A stretch of 35,487 nucleotides of DNA from Gammaproteobacteria bacterium (GTDB taxonomy: Bacteria; Pseudomonadota; Gammaproteobacteria; Pseudomonadales; Azotimanducaceae): NCBI GenBank assembly GCA_018666555.1, contig JABIZD010000118.1, forward strand, positions 1-35,487, in the 5' to 3' direction. Made by a program: the position numbers and the translations under genes. The first letter of the stretch is position 1. Each line of letters starts with the position of its first letter. This document shows positions 25,928-34,409 of this stretch, piece after piece. The notes beneath the pieces were generated by a model. The model was not told the DNA's origin. It searched no databases and saw nothing but the letters and a program-made list of their open reading frames with translations.

Positions 25928-27088
25928 TCAGCCTGTGACCTGCCAGACCCAGTCAAGCCATTGGGTCAGGCATTGAAGGTCACTGCTTTGCACTGTTGCG
26001 CCACCCCAGATCCTCAGCCCAGGTGGGGCATCACGATAGGCTGCTATGTCATAGGCGATATTGTTTGACTCGAGTCGTTGGGTGATAGCTTTGATTCTAG
26101 AACGCTGGTCAGGCTCACTGAGTTGACTGTAAGCGGCATCAACAATTTTCAGGCAGATGGAGGTACTCGACCGTGTTTCTGGTTCTACAGCAAGAAAATC
26201 TACCCATTTGGTCCGATTGACCCATTCGCTGATCACCGCCAGGTTTTTTTCGCTTCGCTGTACCAGACTATCTATACCACCAATTGATTTTGCCCATTGG
26301 AGCGCCATCAGATGGTCCTCAGCGGCGAGCATAGAAGGCGTATTAATGGTGGCTCCCTGGAACAATCCCTCAATGAGTTTGCCTGATTTTGTAAGCCGGA
26401 ATATTTTTGGTAGAGGCCAGCTGGGTTGGTAGCTTTCCAGTCTTGCTACGGCCTTAGGGGATAAAGCCAGCATGCCATGAGCACCTTCGCCTCCCATCAC
26501 CTTCTGCCAGGACCAGGTAATGACATCCAGTTTCTGCCAGGGTAGATGCATTGCGAAAGCGGCTGAAGTGGCGTCGCAGAAGGTAAGGCCGTCTCGAGAT
26601 GAATCTATCCAGTCGCCATTGGCGACTTTAACGCCGGAGGTAGTGCCATTCCATGTGAATACGATATCTCTGTTAACACTGTCCGGTAAAGCCAGATCAG
26701 GTAACGAGCCATAGTCTGCCGAGTAGTAATTCACATCGGTGAGGCGAAGTTGTTTTTCTATGTCAGTTCGCCAGCCCTGGCCAAAACTTTCCCAGCTAAG
26801 TACATCCGTACCTCTCTGGCCGAGCATGGTCCACATGGCCATTTCGAAAGCGCCTGTATCAGATGCGGGTACTATACCCAATCGATAGTCATCAGGAATC
26901 TGCAGGATTTCCTTGCTGTCTTCGATGATCTGTCGGAGCTGGGCTTTAGGGTCAGGAGCGCGATGGGACCTGCCTAGATTAGACGTGTTTAACTGAGTCA
27001 GGTTCCAGCCTGGATATTTGGATGTTGGCCCAGATGAAAAGCAGGGGTTGCCTGGTTTTGTAGCAGGTTCTATCATTTTTCGCATCAT
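25928..27088 (-). CDS. serC: Phosphoserine aminotransferase, Methanosarcina-type
   Basis: PLP enzyme converting 3-phosphohydroxypyruvate and glutamate to phosphoserine in serine synthesis. The 386 residues match the alternative SerC form (as in Methanosarcina and many alphaproteobacteria) rather than the common gammaproteobacterial SerC of about 360 residues. Hallmarks: CFSSGPTSKYPGW, LGRSHRAPDPK, IVPASDTGAFEMAMWTMLG, TWNGTTSGVKVANGDWI, CDATSAAFAM, and PLP lysine K196 in SWQKVMGGEGAHGML. It is the first gene of the run with tctCBA and rsgA. In-frame starts at 27088, 27085 and 27076 are all possible; none has a strong ribosome-binding site. Confidence 0.9.
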   Translation of the reverse strand: MMRKMIEPATKPGNPCFSSGPTSKYPGWNLTQLNTSNLGRSHRAPDPKAQLRQIIEDSKEILQIPDDYRLGIVPASDTGAFEMAMWTMLGQRGTDVLSWESFGQGWRTDIEKQLRLTDVNYYSADYGSLPDLALPDSVNRDIVFTWNGTTSGVKVANGDWIDSSRDGLTFCDATSAAFAMHLPWQKLDVITWSWQKVMGGEGAHGMLALSPKAVARLESYQPSWPLPKIFRLTKSGKLIEGLFQGATINTPSMLAAEDHLMALQWAKSIGGIDSLVQRSEKNLAVISEWVNRTKWVDFLAVEPETRSSTSICLKIVDAAYSQLSEPDQRSRIKAITQRLESNNIAYDIAAYRDAPPGLRIWGGATVQSSDLQCLTQWLDWVWQVTG

Positions 27089-27192
27089 AAACTATACAGC
27101 GGTCAGGGATGTGAAGTATAAGGTATACGCAGGCTCCTGTCGCAGGCAAGCAGGTTCAAATAGGACTAATTTCAGTTAAGCAGGAATTTCAA

Positions 27193-28425
27193 ATGATAAA
27201 GGTAGGCAAGGATATACAACTCGCCATTATGATGGCTGCGTCAGCCATGTTTACCCTGGCTGGTTACGAATTTATGCGCTCTGCTTCAACTGTATTATTC
27301 AAAAATGCCTATGGAGCTGAAAACCTGCCCTTGTTAATGGTGGCAATGCCAGTGGTTGTATTTGCAGGCGTAGTGCTCTATGGCTGGTTGCTCAGCAAGC
27401 TCGGGCCAAGGCGCACACTAATGGTGACGAGTTATGGTTCGGCATTGCTCATATTCGCAGGATACCTCGCTGTAAGACAGGGTAGCCAGGTCGTGACGCC
27501 ACTGCTTTTCTTGCTGAAAGAATTTTATGTGGTGCTACTGATAGAGCAATACTGGAGCTACATCAACTCTTCATTGACGGAACAGACGGCCAAAAAAGTC
27601 AATGGTCCTATCACCGGTATAGCAGGGCTTGGCAGTGTTCTAGGTGCATACCTGGTCTCTATCAGCGCGGTTCCACTCGGGACCGAAACACTTGTCCTGC
27701 TAGCGGCGCTGGCTCTCCTTCCTGCCGGGTTTGTTGCTAATAGAGCTTACCTGCGTTTTGGTGAGCCAGTCCTGCCCACGCCAACCAAGAAGCGTTCTTC
27801 TTTTGTTAATATGGGTTGGTCAGTGCTGACAAGGAACCCTAAACTGGTGAGTCTTTTACTAATTATTGTTTCGGCTCAGGTAATTGCTGCGGTACTGGAT
27901 TTCAAGTTTCAGGCCCTGTTGTCTACAGATTTTGCAGGTCAGACAGATGCTGAAACAGCATTCCAGGGAGATTTCTGGTTTTACCTGAACTCCGTTGCAG
28001 TGGCATCCCAGTTTTTGTTAACACCTGTGTTTCTGACGTTGTTTGCGCTGCGCTTTGTCCATCTTTTGATGCCTCTGATCCATGTCTGTGCCATTGGTTA
28101 TGCGATCTGGTCTCCCAGTCTGCTATCGGTGGGTATGGCCTTGTTCATTTTTAAAGTATTTGACTATTCTCTTTTTCGTGGTGCCAAAGAACTGATCTAC
28201 ATGCCGCTGGATTTTGATTCAAGGTATCGGGCTAAAGAACTAATTGATGTGCTGGGTTACCGGTCGGCAAAAGGCGGTTCGGGCCTTGTAGTGGTCTTCT
28301 TGCAAAAACTTGGTGTGGTTATGTCCAACTACTATCTATTGATAGGCCTCATGGCCAGTTTTATCTGGTTGGCGCTGGTTTTTCCGCTCACGAACCGAGC
28401 TGGAGCTAAAAAGAAAACTGAATAG
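27193..28425 (+). CDS. MFS-type carrier related to ATP/ADP translocases (NTT-like)
   Basis: A 410-residue polytopic inner-membrane protein with about 11-12 hydrophobic segments. The C-terminal half has KVFDYSLFRGAKELIYMPLD and RYRAKELIDVLGYRSAKGGSG, which resembles the signature of nucleotide-transporter (ATP:ADP antiporter) proteins and their free-living bacterial homologues. In free-living bacteria the substrate is usually unknown, so nucleotide transport is only a hint. An AGGAA ribosome-binding site precedes the ATG. It is divergent from serC across 104 bases and converges with the C39 exporter 13 bases away. Confidence 0.8.
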   Translation: MIKVGKDIQLAIMMAASAMFTLAGYEFMRSASTVLFKNAYGAENLPLLMVAMPVVVFAGVVLYGWLLSKLGPRRTLMVTSYGSALLIFAGYLAVRQGSQVVTPLLFLLKEFYVVLLIEQYWSYINSSLTEQTAKKVNGPITGIAGLGSVLGAYLVSISAVPLGTETLVLLAALALLPAGFVANRAYLRFGEPVLPTPTKKRSSFVNMGWSVLTRNPKLVSLLLIIVSAQVIAAVLDFKFQALLSTDFAGQTDAETAFQGDFWFYLNSVAVASQFLLTPVFLTLFALRFVHLLMPLIHVCAIGYAIWSPSLLSVGMALFIFKVFDYSLFRGAKELIYMPLDFDSRYRAKELIDVLGYRSAKGGSGLVVVFLQKLGVVMSNYYLLIGLMASFIWLALVFPLTNRAGAKKKTE

Positions 28426-28438
28426 TTTTCAGGGATGC

Positions 28439-30514
28439 TTAGCTAGTGTTGGGGTATTCTAGCTGCCAATCAGACTTTTTCTTGGTCAGTATAATATCAG
28501 CCTGCTGGATCAGGTTGTTTCTATGGGTAGCCACCACCAGGGTCCTGCCGGATCGTCGCAAGTTAGCTATCAGCTGCCGTTCTAGATGTGGGTCAAGATT
28601 AGCTGTAGATTCGTCGAGCAACAAAAGCCTGGGATCATGGTATAAGGCTCGAGCAATCAAAAGCCGTTGCATCTGCCCCAATGAAAGTGGCACGTTTGAG
28701 GTCGAGATAAGGGTATCGTAGCCTAACGGTAATGCCAGGATGTCCTCATGTAGCTGTGCGGTCACTGCGGCTGTTATGAGTCTGTCTCGGTTCTGAGCCG
28801 GTTGATGCATTCTGATGTTGCTGGCAATGCTGCCGCTATGAAATCGATCAGCATCGAGTACGCTACCGACCTGTTCTGGTGACCATTTATGGGCTCCAGC
28901 AGTACGGCTCTGTGATCCCAATGAAAGCGTTCCGGAATTAATGGGTAGGAGCCCTGCGATAGCTTCAATAAGTGTTGATTTGCCGCACCCAGACGGCCCT
29001 TGGATAACGAGTAATTGGCCTGGTCTTACCTCCAGGTAGAAGGGGTAGGCTATGAGTTGCTCGTGCCGGGTTACTCTAAGGTCCTGCACAATGAGGTGAC
29101 CTTCTTCAATACAGGCAGGATGGGTGATAGGTTCATATGGTTCGTAAATATAAAAGTCAGAGATTCTTTCCAGATGAAGGCGTAGGGTAAGTATGCCAAG
29201 CAGGTCATAGCTTAGGCCTTTGACTGACTCGGCAACAAAGTGTCGGTACGATAAGATAAGATAGCAAGTACCTAAACTGATGCGACCAGACATTACCTGG
29301 TCACAGAGAGCATAGATAAGCACAACGTGACTCAGGTGCAACATCAGGCCCTGTGCTGTGCTGAGTCCTAACTCTATGCCGGCACTCCTGTTTTCGACAG
29401 TAAGCGCAGTTTCCTGCTTTTCTTCGAGTTTCAGGGTGGCAAATGACTCTACCTGGTACCTCTGAATGGAAGCGATATTTTGAAAACTATCGATCGCTTC
29501 GGACTGGAATGCCGTATTTTTTACCAGGATCATCTCTCCGGCGCGTTTCAGCATCGGTAATGTCAGGCTATATAGCAGCAACAGCGCCGCTATAGAAACC
29601 GCAAGAATGATGCCGGCTAGCGGTACCAGATTGCTGATGACAATAAGGCATAGAGCCAGCATAGTGGTGTTTATTGCCATTTTGATTAAGCCTTGAGACA
29701 AAAACTGTTGGACTGGCCTAATCGATGCAAGCCGAGAGAGTAAATTAGCCGGGTTTCTATTTCGAAAGTAATGGGGAGGCAGGCGTAATAGCCGGTCAAA
29801 AATCGCTTTTGACAGATCGAACTGCATTTGTAAAGCCAAGTTAAGAGCAAGTTTGCCTTGAAGCCAGTAAATAAATTGTGCGCTGACACCCAGGAGGGTA
29901 AAGCCGCAAGCAAGGGTGAGGAGCAGATTATGATCCTGTCTTACCAGAACCTCATCCACTACCAGTTTCAGAAATAGCGGTAAGGTTAGTGCTAAGACGT
30001 AGAACAGGCCCATGGTCAGCAACAACAAACCAACCTGCATCTTTTTCAGGTTGGTTTTGGATAGTATATCCCTGATTCTAATCGTTCTTACTTCAATCTC
30101 AGGTGCTGCCCTAATAATTGGTAGCTTGGAAAATTCTATTGCGATCCCGGTGTACATTCTGGAGACCTCTGACCGCACCAGAGACAATCGACCTTCAGCA
30201 GGATCATGGACAATAAATTGCTCTGAGGTTACCTTTGTTAACACGACCCAGTGATTTAGACGCCAGTGCAGAATCGCAGGTAATTTTAGCTGCGGAAGCT
30301 CGGACAGTTCACATTGAATGGGTCTGCCAGAGAGGTCGAGCTTTTTGGCACAGTCAACCAATTCCTTGATCGATAATTCTTGATTGCGTGTACCTACCAA
30401 GTCACGAAATTCATTCAGGCGAGTCTCCCCGCCAAGGCCTTGTTGAATCATAATCAAGCAGGCCAATCCACATTCATGGGATTCTGACTGAAATACCGTC
30501 TGTATTCGGTTCAT
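28439..30514 (-). CDS. C39 peptidase-containing ABC exporter (bacteriocin/RiPP type)
   Basis: A 691-residue bifunctional protein that trims a leader peptide, usually after a double glycine, and exports the cargo. The N-terminal C39 peptidase has catalytic C15 (ESHECGLACL), H88 (RLNHWVVL) and D104 (VHDPAEG), with Q9 for the oxyanion hole, so it should be active. A membrane domain (about residues 160-430) is followed by an ATPase with Walker A GPSGCGKST (about 503-511), signature LSLGQ instead of LSGGQ, Walker B LLLLDES, and an H-loop ATH. It lies two bases after the HlyD-like gene, its adaptor. No double-glycine precursor was found nearby. Confidence 0.9.
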   Translation of the reverse strand: MNRIQTVFQSESHECGLACLIMIQQGLGGETRLNEFRDLVGTRNQELSIKELVDCAKKLDLSGRPIQCELSELPQLKLPAILHWRLNHWVVLTKVTSEQFIVHDPAEGRLSLVRSEVSRMYTGIAIEFSKLPIIRAAPEIEVRTIRIRDILSKTNLKKMQVGLLLLTMGLFYVLALTLPLFLKLVVDEVLVRQDHNLLLTLACGFTLLGVSAQFIYWLQGKLALNLALQMQFDLSKAIFDRLLRLPPHYFRNRNPANLLSRLASIRPVQQFLSQGLIKMAINTTMLALCLIVISNLVPLAGIILAVSIAALLLLYSLTLPMLKRAGEMILVKNTAFQSEAIDSFQNIASIQRYQVESFATLKLEEKQETALTVENRSAGIELGLSTAQGLMLHLSHVVLIYALCDQVMSGRISLGTCYLILSYRHFVAESVKGLSYDLLGILTLRLHLERISDFYIYEPYEPITHPACIEEGHLIVQDLRVTRHEQLIAYPFYLEVRPGQLLVIQGPSGCGKSTLIEAIAGLLPINSGTLSLGSQSRTAGAHKWSPEQVGSVLDADRFHSGSIASNIRMHQPAQNRDRLITAAVTAQLHEDILALPLGYDTLISTSNVPLSLGQMQRLLIARALYHDPRLLLLDESTANLDPHLERQLIANLRRSGRTLVVATHRNNLIQQADIILTKKKSDWQLEYPNTS

Positions 30515-30516
30515 TG

Positions 30517-31752
30517 CTACGCTTCAAACAGGCTGTTGATGACGTCGCCAAGATGTACCAACAGGGTTTTTTCGGTGAGCTTTATCAGGGCTTGCAGCGG
30601 CATTCCCGGGCTAAGTGTTAGTGATGCATCGGCTGAGGCAATAGTGTCTTTGTTGAAGGTCACTCTAACCAGATTGACGTAGGTATTGGCGGGATTGGCG
30701 TTCCCGGTTTGTATGGCAATAGCCGCTTCATCAATATGCGAGATGTGGCTTTTTAGAAGCGGTTGTTCATTCTTGCTGTTGCGGTCCAGCCTCAAATAAA
30801 TTGGATCGCCATGGGTAAGGTGTTGTCGTAATTTGACTGGAATAAAGAGAGTTGCCGAGTAAGGCTGGGTCGTCTTGTGTAGATTTAACAGCGCCGTTCC
30901 TGCAGTTATCTGGCTATACAGGTTAATATGATGGTGGCCTATCGCTCCTGCTGTGGGTGCATTTAATATTGTTCGTAGCCCGGATTCTAATGTTGATTGA
31001 CGTTCGCGTAGTAACGAGACGTCCTGCAATTCCTGGTTAATATTTTGCTTAAATTTAAGTTGGGCTTCGGTCAATAGGGTTGCCGATTCCGAAACATAGT
31101 GGGAAATATCCTGGTGCTGTTGATGCAGTTTCAGTAAGTGCAGGTCAGCGTCTAAAACGTCCTGACTGTGTCTTTGCCACTCACGTCGTGAAGCGAATTT
31201 GTTGGCAAGTAAGGCCCGGGTATCCTTGGATATGAGCAGTAGTTGGTGGCGTTTTTGCGCTTGCAGGGAAATTCTCTTACCTTGCAGGTGGTTTCTAGCG
31301 GCAAGGGCTTTTATTTTCAAATCATATTTTTGTTGCGTGAGTGCTTCGGCCTGAGTCAATAACTCCAGGCGTTGCTGCTTGAGGGTGATTTGCCTCCCTA
31401 TTTCAATAATTCGGGCCGCATGCTCTCGGCTGCCGTTCTGGTTTGTGATCCTGATTACCGGCTGACCCGCTCGAACTAGTTCGCCTTCGCTAACGAAAAT
31501 AGCGGAAACATAGCCGTTAATATTAGAGCGAATGATATGTACATTGTGATTGTCAATTTTGCCGCTGACCCGATGCGATTGCGAGTAGGTTAGCTGCAGC
31601 AGTCCCATTATCGCCAGCCCTGTGAACAGTACACCTGTGACCCAGGGCCAGACCGCCCGGCTGGTTCCAGTGAAGTGGGGAGGAGGGTTAAACTGCTGCT
31701 GATGGAAGCGGATCGCCTCTGGCCTGAACAGTTTGCTGGGCAGCTTATTCAT
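30517..31752 (-). CDS. HlyD-family periplasmic adaptor of the C39 exporter
   Basis: A 411-residue membrane-fusion protein linking the inner-membrane ABC exporter to an outer-membrane channel. One N-terminal membrane helix (VTGVLFTGLAIMGLLQL, about residues 33-50) follows a short cytoplasmic head. Next come a half-lipoyl segment (HIIRSNINGYVSAIFVSEGELVRAGQPVIRI), a long helical hairpin (about residues 115-245) and the matching return (ILNAPTAGAI). The order and spacing are as in CvaA/MchE partners of C39 exporters. No TolC-like outer-membrane gene is in the window. It is the first gene of the pair; a 10-base palindrome TCGTATACGA (31778-31787) sits 26 bases upstream of its ATG. Confidence 0.9.
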   Translation of the reverse strand: MNKLPSKLFRPEAIRFHQQQFNPPPHFTGTSRAVWPWVTGVLFTGLAIMGLLQLTYSQSHRVSGKIDNHNVHIIRSNINGYVSAIFVSEGELVRAGQPVIRITNQNGSREHAARIIEIGRQITLKQQRLELLTQAEALTQQKYDLKIKALAARNHLQGKRISLQAQKRHQLLLISKDTRALLANKFASRREWQRHSQDVLDADLHLLKLHQQHQDISHYVSESATLLTEAQLKFKQNINQELQDVSLLRERQSTLESGLRTILNAPTAGAIGHHHINLYSQITAGTALLNLHKTTQPYSATLFIPVKLRQHLTHGDPIYLRLDRNSKNEQPLLKSHISHIDEAAIAIQTGNANPANTYVNLVRVTFNKDTIASADASLTLSPGMPLQALIKLTEKTLLVHLGDVINSLFEA

Positions 31753-32242
31753 AATGATAGAACGTGTTCCTTGATAATCGTATACGAATTGTTAAGGGGT
31801 ATTTTTTGTTAGTCTGTTAATAATCCAGATCGATTGGCAGTGATGTCTCTTGGTAGCTGTGCTTAACTCCGTGTAATGGCGACTTCGGCCAGTGTGCTCG
31901 AGATCCTCAGTGGTTAACTGCTGAGCAGGAACTTGATTAACTACTGGTTAGTCCCTTACACAGAGTTGTAGTGGCCGTAATAGCGAACGAAAGCAGCATA
32001 TAAGTGAGATTTCTATGAATTCAATTGGTTACAGTACGGTTTCTGCGGTATGTTTTAAGAAGAAATCACTGAACTGACACTAATCCGAAGAAAAGGAAAC
32101 CGGGTCGATGCAGTCGCAGATCTATCTAAGCTTTAACTGAAGCGGGTGTTTGTCAATTCCTGGATAGTTGAGTTAACAGGGTCCGAATAGATGGGCCTGT
32201 CAAGTGGCCCGGATAAATTTAGCAAAAAGGAGGCAGGTTATT
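31753..32242. other. 490-base divergent intergenic region with no clear gene
   Basis: It separates the leftward adaptor/exporter pair from the rightward SDR gene. I examined both strands for a small leader-bearing peptide and found none with a double-glycine leader. The only short frames with plausible starts are a 20-codon ATG frame at 32015-32077 (+) and a 20-codon frame on the other strand, both without homology hints. Structures seen: a palindrome TCGTATACGA (31778-31787), a stem CTCAG/CTGAG (31906-31925), and GGGCC/GGCCC (32193-32210). A TTGACA on the minus strand at 32150-32155 has no good -10. Confidence 0.55.
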
Positions 32243-33058
32243 GTGGTCAAGATCAATCCAGAGGGAAAACTAAAAGCAAAGGTCGCTATTGTTACTGGTG
32301 CCAGTCGCGGTATCGGTGAAGCCATTGCCTTGCGATATGCCCAGGAAGGCGCTCGTGTGGTGGTTTCAGCTCGAACAATAGATGATGGTGACCACGTGTT
32401 AGCAGGCGGAATAAACAATGTCGTGCAGCGAATTAATGATGCTGGTGGCCAAGCCATTGCAGTTAGAAGCGATTTGGCGATCAAGGAACACCGGAAGCAG
32501 CTGGTTGATGAGACTATGGACGTGTTTGGTACAGTCGATATCCTGGTCAATAATGCAGCAGTCACCTATTTTGTGAAAGTAAAGGACTTTACTGAAAAGC
32601 ACCGCGATCTAATGTTTGAAGTGCAGGTGAATGCACCGTTTCATTTGTCCCAGATGGTATTGCCTGGCATGCAGGCGCGAGGCTCGGGTTGGATTTTGAA
32701 TGTGAGTTCACACGCGGCCATTCACCCGGCAAAAGACGTAGCGGGTCGAGGGGGAACCGTCTACGGTATGTGTAAAGCTGCCTTAGAGCGGTTTACCACG
32801 GGTTTGGCATCGGAAGTCTATAGCGATGGAATTGGCGTAAATGTCATTTCGCCCGGCCTGGTTGCTACGCCAGGAGTCGTTCACCACCAACTTATCAATG
32901 AAGATACACCCTTGGAAAATATTACCCCTGTTGAGAATATGGCGGAAGCCTGCCTGAGACTGGTTCATGGTGATCCCCAGGAACTGACGGGCAAGGTGAC
33001 TTACGCCGTCGATGTTATGCGTGACTATGAGCTGGAAGCCGAAGCCTTACTGGAATGA
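32243..33058 (+). CDS. SDR family oxidoreductase
   Basis: A 271-residue classical short-chain dehydrogenase/reductase. It has the cofactor loop TGASRGIG (18-25), the NNAA motif (103-106), the catalytic serine in NVSSHAA (155/156), and YGMCK (Y174, K178). The serine-to-tyrosine spacing is about five residues longer than usual, filled by AKDVAGRGG. The start is GTG at 32243, chosen because AAGGAGG (32227-32233) lies nine bases ahead; an upstream GTG at 32204 would add 13 residues but has no such site. The substrate is unknown. The 3' end overlaps the convergent MATE gene by 34 bases. Confidence 0.88.
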   Translation: MVKINPEGKLKAKVAIVTGASRGIGEAIALRYAQEGARVVVSARTIDDGDHVLAGGINNVVQRINDAGGQAIAVRSDLAIKEHRKQLVDETMDVFGTVDILVNNAAVTYFVKVKDFTEKHRDLMFEVQVNAPFHLSQMVLPGMQARGSGWILNVSSHAAIHPAKDVAGRGGTVYGMCKAALERFTTGLASEVYSDGIGVNVISPGLVATPGVVHHQLINEDTPLENITPVENMAEACLRLVHGDPQELTGKVTYAVDVMRDYELEAEALLE

Positions 33059-34404
33059 TCAAGGTTCGCATAGGAGGCCCGGTTCCATACCAGGCCAGTG
33101 AGGCCTGCCAGCAGGTTTGACAGGCAGGTGGCGATGAATATGCCGGGTAGACCTAGCAGTTGGTTGCCTAGCAACGCCAACGGAATGTAGATAACAAACA
33201 TTCTTAAAATCGACATAGCCGTGGACCGGAGGGGTTTTCCCAGAGCATTAAAAATAGCCGATGCCACCATCAACACCCCCCAGATACCGTACGATATTGG
33301 TACAATCAGGAGGTAAATGCGGGCAGCATCGACCACTTCCGGCTGGTCATTGAATAACCGGATAATAGGTTCATGCGCCATCCACAGAATTACCGCGACC
33401 ACTAAGCCCCATAGAATGCAGCTTTTGAAAGAGATGAGCATGGCTTGATTAGCACGGGTGAATTCACCTGCCCCCCAATTCTGGCCAACGAAAGGGCCAA
33501 TACTGGCAGACAGAGCGAACAGAGGGATAACGAACAGGGCTTCTATGCGGCTGGCGATGCCAAACCCGGCTACGGTTTCCTGACTGTAACTGGCAAGCAT
33601 GGAGACGATTATAGCACTGGATATGGGCCCTATCAGGTTAGTTGCCGTCGCAGGAATACTGACCTGGAGGATCTTCGTCCAGGATTCCAGCACGCTCGAT
33701 AATGCCACACGATGGAACGCGATCAGGTTTTCCCGAAAAACCAGGATGTAGAGTGTGACTGCAAACATCAATACTCTTGAAACCAGGTTTCCGGCAGCTG
33801 CTCCGGCCATGCCCATGGCAGGCAGGCCAAACCAGCCAAAGATAAATATAGGGCTCAATATGACCTGTAAAATCGAGCCCATAATCATAATAACACCTGA
33901 GGTTTTGGCATCACCGGTTGCCCTTAATGCGTTTGCACCAATGGAGGGTATGGCCATAAATAAGACAGATAAGTACCACAGTTCCATGTATTCGTTGATC
34001 AGCGGAAGGGTACTGCTATCTGCACCAAGGCTTTCGAAAACAGGGGTGATGGTCAGGAAACCTGCAGTGGCAACCAATATCATAAGTATCGCCGCGAAGG
34101 TGAGGCCATCCGTGGCAATTCGTTTGACCTGACTGGATCTGCCTGCGCCTACCTCGCGGGCCAGTACCGATGACATGCCGATGGATACACCCAGTGTCAG
34201 GGACATCAGTGAAGAGGTGACGGGAAAGGTGAACCCCAGTGCAGCCAGTTCGGTTGAGCCCAGTTGGCCCAGATAAAAGGTTTCTGCCAGGCCTGCGATC
34301 AGGCTTGAGGAGATACCGAGGATCATTGGTAATGTCATCCGAAACAAGCCGGATGCGACCGGTCCCTGGACCAGTTTTGGCGCTTTTATTGATTCCGTGG
34401 GCAA
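33025..34404 (-). CDS. MATE family multidrug/cation exporter
   Basis: A 459-residue (from the chosen start) 12-helix exporter that uses Na+ or H+ to expel drugs or metabolites. Family features: GLFRMTLPMILGISSSLIAG, FYLGQLGSTELAALGFTFPV, LGVSIGMSSVLAREVGAG, GANALRATGDAKT, and in the second half GFGIASRIEALFVIPLFALS and FVGQNWGAGEFTRA. A longer TTG-started frame (from 34500) would run 91 bases into metA; I prefer the TTG at 34404, six bases after the metA stop, because MATE proteins normally start about 20 residues before the first helix. It probably follows metA in one transcript. Confidence 0.9.
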   Translation of the reverse strand: MPTESIKAPKLVQGPVASGLFRMTLPMILGISSSLIAGLAETFYLGQLGSTELAALGFTFPVTSSLMSLTLGVSIGMSSVLAREVGAGRSSQVKRIATDGLTFAAILMILVATAGFLTITPVFESLGADSSTLPLINEYMELWYLSVLFMAIPSIGANALRATGDAKTSGVIMIMGSILQVILSPIFIFGWFGLPAMGMAGAAAGNLVSRVLMFAVTLYILVFRENLIAFHRVALSSVLESWTKILQVSIPATATNLIGPISSAIIVSMLASYSQETVAGFGIASRIEALFVIPLFALSASIGPFVGQNWGAGEFTRANQAMLISFKSCILWGLVVAVILWMAHEPIIRLFNDQPEVVDAARIYLLIVPISYGIWGVLMVASAIFNALGKPLRSTAMSILRMFVIYIPLALLGNQLLGLPGIFIATCLSNLLAGLTGLVWNRASYANLDHSSKASASSS

Positions 34405-34409
34405 GCGAT

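Noticed and set aside
31753-32242. Bacteriocin or RiPP precursor gene
   Set aside because: Short frames on both strands were read; none has a double-glycine leader, a plausible core, and a good start together.
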